From positions 62,001 to 126,000 of the forward strand of contig DAHUZB010000005.1 of the NCBI GenBank assembly GCA_027306785.1: DNA of 64,000 nt, written 5' to 3'. Both the position numbers and the translations under genes were made by a program. Under the pieces are notes generated by a model. The model was not told the DNA's origin and made no database searches. It saw only the letters and a program-made list of their open reading frames with translations. The DNA comes from Vulcanimicrobiota bacterium. GTDB taxonomy: Bacteria; Vulcanimicrobiota; Vulcanimicrobiia; Vulcanimicrobiales; Vulcanimicrobiaceae. This document shows, one piece after another, positions 26,422 to 33,752 of this stretch (its first letter is position 1; each line of letters opens with the position of its first letter).

Positions 26422-26938
26422 ACACGGTCCTCGGGGATTCGACGGACCCTTCGGCGAGATGGGTTTCGGGCGCGGTCGCTTCCGAGGCGGCACGCGCGGC
26501 GGCCGCGCACGCGGCGAGATCAAGTACGAGATCCTGGAAACGCTGGTCGACGGCCCCCGCCACGGCTACGACATCATGCTCGCCATCGAAGCGAAGACCG
26601 GCCTACGTCCGAGCCCCGGTTCGATCTATCCGGCGCTGCAGATGCTCGAAGACGGCGACTACGTCACCGGCGCCGAGCGCAACGGAAAGCGCACTTACAC
26701 GATCACGGATCAAGGGCGCGCACTCCTGACCGAACGCAGCTCGGCCGACGGCGCGAGCGTACCCGGCGACGAGAGCGTGTACGACGTGATCGCCGAGGCG
26801 ATGCGGCACGTGCACGGGATCAAAGAGGCCGCCAAGCAGATCGCGCGCACCGGCGATATCACCACCTATCGCAAAGCGGTCGAAGTGCTCGATCGCGCGC
26901 GGCGCGAGCTCTTCGCGATCCTCGCCGATCACATTTAA
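26411..26938 (+). CDS. PadR-family transcriptional regulator
   Basis: A 175-aa PadR protein. A Gly/Arg-rich N-terminal stretch (residues ~8-34, GRGRFRGGTRGG) precedes the winged helix: ILETLVDGPRHGYDIMLAI, the PadR hallmark PSPGSIYPALQMLEDGDYV, and wing KRTYTITDQGRALL. A C-terminal helical dimer domain follows. Repressors of this kind respond to phenolics or drugs. It is cotranscribed with the preceding small winged-helix gene. Targets are unknown; the palindrome at 26146 suggests autoregulation. Confidence 0.9.
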   Translation: MFFKHGPRGFDGPFGEMGFGRGRFRGGTRGGRARGEIKYEILETLVDGPRHGYDIMLAIEAKTGLRPSPGSIYPALQMLEDGDYVTGAERNGKRTYTITDQGRALLTERSSADGASVPGDESVYDVIAEAMRHVHGIKEAAKQIARTGDITTYRKAVEVLDRARRELFAILADHI

Positions 26939-26951
26939 GTGCGAGCCGCGC

Positions 26952-28742
26952 TCACCCGTGCCCGCGCGAGCGGACGCGAGCGAGCGCCTCGGCCAACCCG
27001 GGAACCGGCACGTGCTGCGCATCCGCAAGCGCGAACCAGCGTTGCGCGTCGCCGACGATGCCCAAACGCTCGGCGTCGATACCCGCGTTGAAGTATGCGG
27101 CCGCATAGTACGATCTCGCGTTGATCGCAAAGGCATCGTCGCGCGTGCGAGCCGGTCCGAGGGCGCCGAATTCCGGCCGCGCGAGAATCGCGCGCTCCCG
27201 TTCGTAGTGCGCGCGTAACGGCACGTAGCTGCCGCGCGGAAGAATCTGCGATGCGAGCCCCGTCGTGTAGGCGACGTACGGACCGCTCACTTCGTTGAGC
27301 GCGGTCTGTACGTCGGGATCGCCGATTCCCCAGATCGATCGCGACGGATTCGCCGCCGCGATCTGCAGAAACCCGGGATCAGGTACATCGGGCACGTTCA
27401 TGCGGGCGCGCAGCTGCGCATCGTAGCGCGCGCTCGGCAGCAAGTCGACGTAGACCAGCGCGAGATCGGGTCGACGATGTTCGACGATCTGAAAATACGG
27501 CGCGGTCGTCGCGAGGGTGTCGCCCTTGACGAAGACGATCGCGCCGTGCGGCAGCGACGCGAACGCATCGCGCACCAGCGTACGCGCGTCGCGATCGTTC
27601 GTAATCGCGAGCGCACGAGCGGTCGGAACGAACGAGAACGCGGCCGCGGCAAGCGCGGCGAGCGCAACGATGCGCCGCAGACGCGCCCCTTGCGCGAGCG
27701 CGCCGACGAGTTCGAACGCGGGCGCGCAAAAGGGCGCCGCGAGCACGAGCGGCATCAGCGCGAAGCGCAGCAGCAGCACGCGCACCGCCGCCTGCGACAC
27801 ATCCTCGTTCGCGACGAAGCAGAAGGCGACGAGCGGAACCAGCAGCACGTAGGCATAGATCGCGGCAAAGCGACGTTCGCGCCGCGCGGCGAGCGCAATC
27901 GCTCCGATCGTCGCAAGCGGCCCGACGATGCCGAAACCGCCGAGCATCACCCCGATCCGTGCGAACGGCGAACCGCCTGCGAGCGCCGAATTCACGAGCG
28001 CGCCCGTGCCGTAATCGCGGCGCAGAATGAGATCGAGCAGCTCGGGGAGCGTGCGCGCGCTTCCGAAGCTCCACGCGAGCGTACGCTGCGAGACGAGCAA
28101 CGTATGCACGTACGGCAGCACGAACCCGGCCACGAAGAGCATCAGCGCAAGCGCAATCAGCCGCGGACGCAGCGCACGCGGCATCGACGCCCGCCCCGCG
28201 TAGGCGGCATATGCGGCGATCGGCAGCGTAAGCACGAGCGTCTGCTGGTTCGAAATACCCAGTCCGCAGAGCAACGCAAGCGCGGGAACGTACCAGATGC
28301 GCAGGCTGCCGCGCACGAGCAACAGCGAGAGCAGCAGGATGGCGCCCGCAAAGAGATCGTTGAGCGAGAAGACCTCTGCCTGCAGCGACCAGGTGACGAA
28401 GATCGGCGTGACGGCGAGCACCACCGCCGCCGCGAGCGACGAAAGATGGCGTCGCGTGATCGCGACCCCGCAGCCGTACGCGCATCCGACGGTCAGCGCA
28501 TGGTAGCACGCCGCGGTCAGATTCACGCGAAACGGAATCGAGCCGATCGGTACGAGCGCAAAGAGATGCCCGAGCACGATCCAGAGCGGATAGCCGGGCG
28601 GATGCGCCACGCCGTCGGTCGCGGCGGCGAGCATGAGTTCCGCACCGTCACCGAACGGCAGATCGCGCGCCGCGAAGATCGCGTATGCGACGAATGCCGT
28701 AGCGACGAGCACGAACGCGGTCGCGCCGACGGTATCGCTCAT
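26952..28742 (-). CDS. DUF2723 membrane protein (O-mannosyltransferase-like)
   Basis: A 596-aa polytopic membrane protein. The N-terminal helix is followed by the DUF2723 signature: acidic loop DLPFGDGAEL with Asp and Glu, then GVAHPPGYPLW. About ten membrane segments follow, then a soluble C-terminal region. The fold is related to GT-C glycosyltransferases that use lipid-linked sugars. I use ATG 28742; the frame stays open to GTG 28778, and neither has a clear ribosome site. It lies on the same strand as hutH but has no obvious role in histidine use. It converges on the PadR gene. Confidence 0.75.
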   Translation of the reverse strand: MSDTVGATAFVLVATAFVAYAIFAARDLPFGDGAELMLAAATDGVAHPPGYPLWIVLGHLFALVPIGSIPFRVNLTAACYHALTVGCAYGCGVAITRRHLSSLAAAVVLAVTPIFVTWSLQAEVFSLNDLFAGAILLLSLLLVRGSLRIWYVPALALLCGLGISNQQTLVLTLPIAAYAAYAGRASMPRALRPRLIALALMLFVAGFVLPYVHTLLVSQRTLAWSFGSARTLPELLDLILRRDYGTGALVNSALAGGSPFARIGVMLGGFGIVGPLATIGAIALAARRERRFAAIYAYVLLVPLVAFCFVANEDVSQAAVRVLLLRFALMPLVLAAPFCAPAFELVGALAQGARLRRIVALAALAAAAFSFVPTARALAITNDRDARTLVRDAFASLPHGAIVFVKGDTLATTAPYFQIVEHRRPDLALVYVDLLPSARYDAQLRARMNVPDVPDPGFLQIAAANPSRSIWGIGDPDVQTALNEVSGPYVAYTTGLASQILPRGSYVPLRAHYERERAILARPEFGALGPARTRDDAFAINARSYYAAAYFNAGIDAERLGIVGDAQRWFALADAQHVPVPGLAEALARVRSRGHG

Positions 28743-28788
28743 GACGCGCGCGCGTATCGTCGAATTCACAGCGAACACTATAACGAAC

Positions 28789-28813
28789 GACGCCTGAAAG
28801 TGTTTCAGACGTC
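28789..28813. repeat. Inverted repeat between hutH and the DUF2723 gene
   Basis: GACG-C-CTGAAA, a GTG loop, then TTTCAG-A-CGTC: eleven-base arms with one mismatch. It lies after the hutH stop and about 47 bases before the DUF2723 start. No T-run follows on the minus strand, so an operator or processing site is as likely as a terminator. Confidence 0.4.
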
Positions 28814-28879
28814 GTGGGGGTAGGTGTCACAAAATTTTCTAAAATGCGAGTCGCGTATGTAATCTTTCTCGCGGCTTCG

Positions 28880-30427
28880 TCACAGAGGAGCGGTCTCGCT
28901 ACCGCGTTCGGCGGCGGCCACCAGCGCGCCCGAACGAATCAGCGAACGCGCGGCTTCGATATCGGGTGCGGGCACGCGATCCTCGGTCCACGGTGCGATG
29001 CGTTCCCGTGCCGCATCGTAGGCAGCTTGCGTGCCGGCGCCCGAGACGAGCGGCCGTCGGAAATCGGTCGCGGTGATCGCGCCGAGCAATTCGCACGCGA
29101 GTGCACCTTCGACGTTGTCGAGCACGCGCACGAGATTGTTTGCCGAGGTCATGCCCATGCTCACATGGTCCTCTTGCCCGGCCGACGTCGGAATCGAATC
29201 GACGCTCGACGGCCACGCGAGCGCCTTGTTGTCGTTGACGACGGCCGCCGCCGCGTACTGCACGATCATCAATCCCGACTGCAGCCCCGAGCGCCCGGTC
29301 AAGAAGAGCGGCAGATCGCGATCCTCGGCATTGAGCAACAGGTAGAGGCGACGTTCGCCGATCGAAGCGAGCTCGGATATCGCGAGCTTGAGGAAGTCCA
29401 TCGCGAGCGCGATCGGCTCACCGTGAAAGTTGCCGCCCGAGAGAAACTCGCCGTCGTCCGGGAAGACGAGCGGATTATCGGTCACCGAGTTCGCTTCGGT
29501 CTCCGCGACGCGGCGCGCGTGCGCGATCGAGTCGCGCACGGCTCCGTGCACGACCGGGATGCAGCGGAACGAGTACGGATCCTGCACGCGCCCGCACTCG
29601 CGATGCGATTGCATGATCTGCGAGCCCGCCAGCAGCGCGCGCAGATTCGCCGCCACCTTCATCTGCCCCGGATGCGGGCGCAGGTCGTTCAAACGCTGAT
29701 CGAAGACGCGATCGGTGCCGAGATAGGCCTCGAGCGACATCGCCGCGATCACGTCGGCCGCCGCCGCCAACCGCTCCGCGCGCAGGATCGCGAGCGCCGC
29801 CGTGCCGGTCATCACCTGGGTACCGTTGATGAGCGCCAAGCCTTCTTTGGGACCGAGCGTCACCGCAGCGAGGCCGGCGCGCTGCAGCGCTTGCGCGCTC
29901 GGCATGCGCTCGCCCGCGTACCACGCCTCACCCTCGCCGATCAGGGTGAGCGTCATGTGCGCGAGCGGCGCGAGATCGCCCGACGCGCCGACCGAGCCCT
30001 GGCACGGCACGACCGGGGTGACGCCCCGATTGAGCAGTTCGGTGAGCAGCTCGAGCGTCTCGAGCTTTACGCCCGAATGTCCGGCAGCAAGCGAGTTGAC
30101 GCGCAGCACGCCCGCCGCGCGGACGCGCCGCGGGTCGAGCGGGTCGCCGGTTCCGGCCGCGTGCGAACGTACCAGATTCAGCTGCAGCTGCGCCGCGTCT
30201 TTCGGGTCGATGTGCACGTTCGCAAGTCGGCCGAAGCCGGTCGTGACACCGTAGATCGCGTGGCCGTCGGCGAAGCGTTCATCGACGAAGCGACGCGCCT
30301 TGGCGACACGCTCGCGCGCGTCCGCCGAAACGGTGACCCGGGCGCCGTCGGCAACGGCCTCGATCGCCTCGAGCGTGAGATGGCGGCCGTCGAGCTCGAC
30401 GGTGGGGGCTGCAGGGCTGGAATGCAT
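28880..30427 (-). CDS. hutH: Histidine ammonia-lyase
   Basis: Removes ammonia from histidine to form urocanate, first step of the hut pathway. The 515 aa include YGVTTGFGRLAN near residue 59 (catalytic Tyr region) and the A148-S149-G150 triad in GSVGASGDLAPLAH, which forms the MIO prosthetic group. Further family blocks are LINGTQVMTG, VQDPYSFRC and EDHVSMG. ATG 30427 fits the family length. It is separated from hutU by a DUF2723 gene and the PadR pair, so the hut genes are not in one transcript. About 100 bases separate it from the divergent oxidase-transporter gene. Confidence 0.96.
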   Translation of the reverse strand: MHSSPAAPTVELDGRHLTLEAIEAVADGARVTVSADARERVAKARRFVDERFADGHAIYGVTTGFGRLANVHIDPKDAAQLQLNLVRSHAAGTGDPLDPRRVRAAGVLRVNSLAAGHSGVKLETLELLTELLNRGVTPVVPCQGSVGASGDLAPLAHMTLTLIGEGEAWYAGERMPSAQALQRAGLAAVTLGPKEGLALINGTQVMTGTAALAILRAERLAAAADVIAAMSLEAYLGTDRVFDQRLNDLRPHPGQMKVAANLRALLAGSQIMQSHRECGRVQDPYSFRCIPVVHGAVRDSIAHARRVAETEANSVTDNPLVFPDDGEFLSGGNFHGEPIALAMDFLKLAISELASIGERRLYLLLNAEDRDLPLFLTGRSGLQSGLMIVQYAAAAVVNDNKALAWPSSVDSIPTSAGQEDHVSMGMTSANNLVRVLDNVEGALACELLGAITATDFRRPLVSGAGTQAAYDAARERIAPWTEDRVPAPDIEAARSLIRSGALVAAAERGSETAPL

Positions 30428-30508
30428 GGCGCCCTACACTTCCGGCCAACCCTCGGCGCGCCTTCCGGGGCGAAGCAAGCGACAAAAGAGGCGGGACTCA
30501 AGTTCAAT

Positions 30509-30523
30509 TTAGGCTAAGCTAAC
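30509..30523 (+). promoter_or_regulatory. DtxR/IdeR-like metal box ahead of the oxidase-ZIP gene
   Basis: TTAGGCTAAGCTAAC matches 12 of the first 15 positions of the known DtxR/IdeR consensus TTAGGTTAGCCTAACCTAA. It ends seven bases before the ATG. The element and match are seen; binding by an iron- or manganese-dependent repressor is inferred. No such repressor gene lies in the window. Confidence 0.55.
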
Positions 30524-30529
30524 AGCGCT

Positions 30530-32392
30530 ATGCGGACCCTGCTTTGGATCGCGGCCCTGCTCGCGGCTCTCCTCCCCGTCGCCGTCCTCGCCGATGCCGA
30601 CGAGGCGCCCATCGGCGTCAATCCGGCGACGCTCGGGCTCCAGCCGATCGTCGGAACGATCCCGCGTGCGACGCCCGCTCCCGGCGAGTCGCGTGCCGTT
30701 CCGCGCCCCGACGGCACCGTTCAAGCGGTTGCGCGGGTGCACGGCCGTACCAAGACCTTCACGCTCGTGGAACGCCTTGCGCCGTGGACGCTCAAACCCG
30801 GTCTGACCGTCATGGCGCACACGTACAACGGCGTGGTGCCCGGCCCGGTCCTGCTCGTCGATCAAGGCGACACGGTCGTGATCCGCTACGAGAATCACGG
30901 CGATATGCCCGACACGATCCATCTGCACGGCATTCACGACATCCCGGTCTCGATGGACGGCGTCGGCGGCATCTCGCAGCCGATGGTGCAGCCCGGCGGC
31001 TCCTTCACCTATCGTTTCGTCGCGCGCCAACCCGGCACGTTCATCTATCACACCCACGATAACGAAGCGATGCTCGACTCGGGTCTGTACGGCGTCATCA
31101 TCGTGCGTCCGACACATCCGCTACCCGTCGAACGCAATGTCGCGCGCGACTACGTCGCGGTGCTCTCGTCGTGGATCATCCGCAGCGCGACCGAGAATCA
31201 TTTCACGATCAACGGCAAAGAGTATCCCGCGACCAAAGCATTCGACGTGCGCGAAGGCGAGCGCATGCGCATTCGCTGGGTGAACATCTCGGGCGAAGAG
31301 TGGCACACGATGCACACGCACGGCCACTATCAGCGTATCATCGCGCGCGATGCCGAACCCGTCGCCGGGCGCGACATGCAGGATACGGTCGCGCTCGGTC
31401 CCGGACAACGTGCCGACGTCATCATCCGCGCGAATGCGAAGCCGGGAACCTGGCTCGTGCATTGCCACGTCACCGATCACGTCGAAGACTCGCACGGCAT
31501 GCCCGCCGGACTCATCACCGCCATCCACTACATCGGCACCCCGAACACGCTCGGCGCGATGTACGACGCGATGAAGCCGATGATGATGGGAGGCAACGGT
31601 CCGAAACCGCTCGGCATGTGGCAGACGATCCTGCTCGGCGCGATCGCGGGCTTCACGATCTTCCTCGGGCTGCCGATCGCACGCGCTCGCGCGCTCTCTC
31701 CCAAAGTCATCGCGCGTCTCAACGCGATCGCGATCGGCATTCTCGTCTATCTCGTCGTCGAGATCGCGCAGAACGCCGTGCATCCGCTCGCGGCGGGATT
31801 CGCCGCCTGGCACGCGGGGCAAGGCCCGCTGCCGATCGCGCTCTCGTTGCTCTTCGCGGGCGGTTTGCTGCTCGGATTGGTCGGCCTCGGCAGCGGCGCG
31901 ACGCACTTCGTGAAGAGCCGCATGCAGCACCCGCCGGATCATCCGATGGTGCTCTCCGCGCTCATCGCCTTCGGCATCGGCGCGCATAATTTCGGCGAGG
32001 GACTCGCGATCGGCGCATCGGCCGCATCGGGTGCGACCGCGCTTGCGATCGGACTGATCGTCGGCTTCGCGCTGCACAACGCGACCGAAGGCTTCGGCAT
32101 CGCCGCGCCGATGGCCGGTCGCATGGTGCCGTCGTGGAAGCAGATCTTTCTCGCCGGATTGATCGGCGGCGGCCCGACCTTCCTCGGCACGCTGATCGGC
32201 TACTACTTCACCTCGCCGCTCCTCTCGGTCTTCTTCCTCGCGATCGCCGTCGGCGCGTTGATCTACGTCATCGGCGAGCTCTGGAGCGTGCTCAAGAAGG
32301 TCGGACTCTCCGTTTCGATCACGACCGCGCTCGCCTGCGGCTTCTTCGTCGCGCTGGCAACCGAGCTCTTCGTCGATCTCAGCGGTGGATAA
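30530..32392 (+). CDS. Two-domain multicopper oxidase fused to a ZIP-type metal transporter
   Basis: A 620-aa fusion. Residues 1-22 are a signal peptide. Residues ~75-345 are two cupredoxin domains with all copper motifs: H131-L-H133-G, H174-T-H176, H259-T-M-H262-T-H264, and H311-C312-H313 followed by H317 and M324 (type 1 site). Residues ~360-620 hold about eight membrane helices with both ZIP metal motifs, H486-NFGEG491 in one helix and H516-NATEG521 in the next, as in GufA-like ZIP transporters. The oxidase would sit outside the inner membrane. A plausible job is oxidising or handing over iron, manganese or copper at the mouth of the transporter. No stop or frameshift lies at the junction. 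ATG 30530 sits beside a DtxR-like box. Confidence 0.88.
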   Translation: MRTLLWIAALLAALLPVAVLADADEAPIGVNPATLGLQPIVGTIPRATPAPGESRAVPRPDGTVQAVARVHGRTKTFTLVERLAPWTLKPGLTVMAHTYNGVVPGPVLLVDQGDTVVIRYENHGDMPDTIHLHGIHDIPVSMDGVGGISQPMVQPGGSFTYRFVARQPGTFIYHTHDNEAMLDSGLYGVIIVRPTHPLPVERNVARDYVAVLSSWIIRSATENHFTINGKEYPATKAFDVREGERMRIRWVNISGEEWHTMHTHGHYQRIIARDAEPVAGRDMQDTVALGPGQRADVIIRANAKPGTWLVHCHVTDHVEDSHGMPAGLITAIHYIGTPNTLGAMYDAMKPMMMGGNGPKPLGMWQTILLGAIAGFTIFLGLPIARARALSPKVIARLNAIAIGILVYLVVEIAQNAVHPLAAGFAAWHAGQGPLPIALSLLFAGGLLLGLVGLGSGATHFVKSRMQHPPDHPMVLSALIAFGIGAHNFGEGLAIGASAASGATALAIGLIVGFALHNATEGFGIAAPMAGRMVPSWKQIFLAGLIGGGPTFLGTLIGYYFTSPLLSVFFLAIAVGALIYVIGELWSVLKKVGLSVSITTALACGFFVALATELFVDLSGG

Positions 32393-32439
32393 CGCACGCG
32401 CGCTTGCGAACGACACGTACATTCTTGTGGATAGCGTGT

Positions 32440-32697
32440 GCATTGGGCCGACCGGTGTCTTGTGGGCACCGCACCGCGGTGCTACGATGCGAACACTTCG
32501 AGTGATTCGAAGTGCGCCGCACGTATCGAACGCGGCGACGGATTCACGAACGTGAGAGCTGCGATGGCAGCGATCCGAACGCCGTCGTCAAACCGCCGCT
32601 CGGCGTCAGTACGGCTCTCCCACCCGGGAGCCTGACAGGCGAGATCGGTATGCGAATACGTCAGAACCCGTCGGATTTTATCCGACGGGTTTTGCTT
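32440..32697 (+). ncRNA. Candidate structured RNA or long 3' UTR with five hairpins
   Basis: The 285-base gap between the oxidase-ZIP gene and the WYL gene holds a run of clean hairpins: 32466-32482 (7 bp, loop ACC), 32494-32514 (8 bp, loop GTGAT), 32558-32571 (5 bp), 32605-32636 (two-part stem), and the terminator at 32665-32691. No known RNA family motif was recognised, no good reading frame, and no clear promoter. It could be a separate small RNA or the structured tail of the upstream mRNA. Confidence 0.35.
32665..32697 (+). terminator. Intrinsic terminator after the oxidase-ZIP gene/candidate RNA
   Basis: A perfect 12-bp stem AACCCGTCGGAT / ATCCGACGGGTT (32665-32676 and 32680-32691) with a TTT loop and a T-rich tail (TTTGCTT). 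The stem also contains the last four codons and stop of the convergent WYL gene. Confidence 0.85.
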
Positions 32698-33724
32698 CTC
32701 GGTATTTCTCCGTGATCTCGCGCGCGAGTTCGAGCATACGATCGCGCATGCGTTCGGGCTGCGTGACCTCCGCTTGCGCGCCCCAGCCGAGCACCCAACG
32801 GAGCAACTCGTCCACGTCGGCGACGCGGTACTCGATCTCGACCGAGTTGTCGGGAAAGCGCTCGATCTGCCGCTCCGCGACGACGCGCGCGGCGATCGCC
32901 GCCTTCGCGACGCGCGGAGCGAATCGCACGCGCACCGAGGTGGTCTCCATGCCGCCGGAATGCATCACGCCCGAGATCGACGCCGCCGCGTACGCCTCCA
33001 CGTCGAAGTCCTGCGGTTTCACGAACGTGCGCGCGAGCATCTGCGGCTCGCTCACGTTATCGATCGCGAAGACGCGCTTGTCGCGTCGGCTCTGATCGTA
33101 CGCCACGCAGTAGATGCGTCCGGAACTCACGATGAAGCCGTACGGATCCGCGACGCGGGTGCTGCGATTACCCTCTTTGTCCTGATAGACGAACTCGACG
33201 CTGCGCGAATCGCGCTCGGCATTCGAGAAGATGCGCAGCGCGCTCTCGCCCGCCTCGTCGAGTCGAATCTCGGGGAGACGAAACGCCATCGGCGAGGTGC
33301 TCTCACCCTTCGCGCGCGCCGTGCCCGTCGACGACCCGAGCAATTTGCTCGTGAGGTCGTCGATCGATTGCCCGATCGCACCGCCGATCGACGCGCCGAA
33401 CGAGCGCAGGGCGACGAGCCCGAAGAGCTCCGCGTTCGAAAGATCGAGACGCTTGAGGCTGTAGCCGTCGGCGAAGCGATACGTATTGGTCGCGCGGTCG
33501 AAGTACCACGGGAAGCCCGCGTCGGAGAGCACCGCCAGATATCGGCGCAAGCTGCGCGTACTCGGGCGCTTGGTCCCGTCGGCGATGCGGTCTTTCAGGT
33601 GCTCGAACGAGTGCCGGCCCTCATCGATCGCGTTGAGCAGCCGAACGAGTAAAACGATTTTGGGTTCTGTTGTGCGTTCCACCATCACGTAGCCTAGCGC
33701 ATCGGACGCCTCGTCGTGTGCCAT
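32678..33724 (-). CDS. WYL-domain transcriptional regulator
   Basis: A 348-aa regulator. Residues ~18-75 form a helix-turn-helix of the DeoR/HTH_11 type (VLLVRLLNAIDEG, then TRSLRRYLAVLSDAGFPWYFD). Residues ~170-260 hold a WYL domain (ERDSRSVEFVYQDKEG, DPYGFIVSSGRIYCVAYDQ), and the C-terminus holds the WCX extension. WYL domains bind nucleic acids or nucleotides and are common in DNA-damage and defence regulators. ATG 33724 has AAAAGG eight bases upstream; an internal ATG at 33685 is possible. No defence genes are adjacent, so the target is unknown. Confidence 0.88.
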   Translation of the reverse strand: MAHDEASDALGYVMVERTTEPKIVLLVRLLNAIDEGRHSFEHLKDRIADGTKRPSTRSLRRYLAVLSDAGFPWYFDRATNTYRFADGYSLKRLDLSNAELFGLVALRSFGASIGGAIGQSIDDLTSKLLGSSTGTARAKGESTSPMAFRLPEIRLDEAGESALRIFSNAERDSRSVEFVYQDKEGNRSTRVADPYGFIVSSGRIYCVAYDQSRRDKRVFAIDNVSEPQMLARTFVKPQDFDVEAYAAASISGVMHSGGMETTSVRVRFAPRVAKAAIAARVVAERQIERFPDNSVEIEYRVADVDELLRWVLGWGAQAEVTQPERMRDRMLELAREITEKYREAKPVG

Positions 33725-33752
33725 CTGATCGGCCTTTTACTTCAAATTTCGA

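Noticed and set aside
32440-32697. Known RNA families (SRP, 6S, tmRNA, RNase P, cobalamin riboswitch)
   Set aside because: None of their core motifs could be found by eye.
32438-32715. Small plus-strand frames (65-67 codons) in the gap after the oxidase-ZIP gene
   Set aside because: No ribosome sites, atypical composition, and they run through stable hairpins and the terminator.
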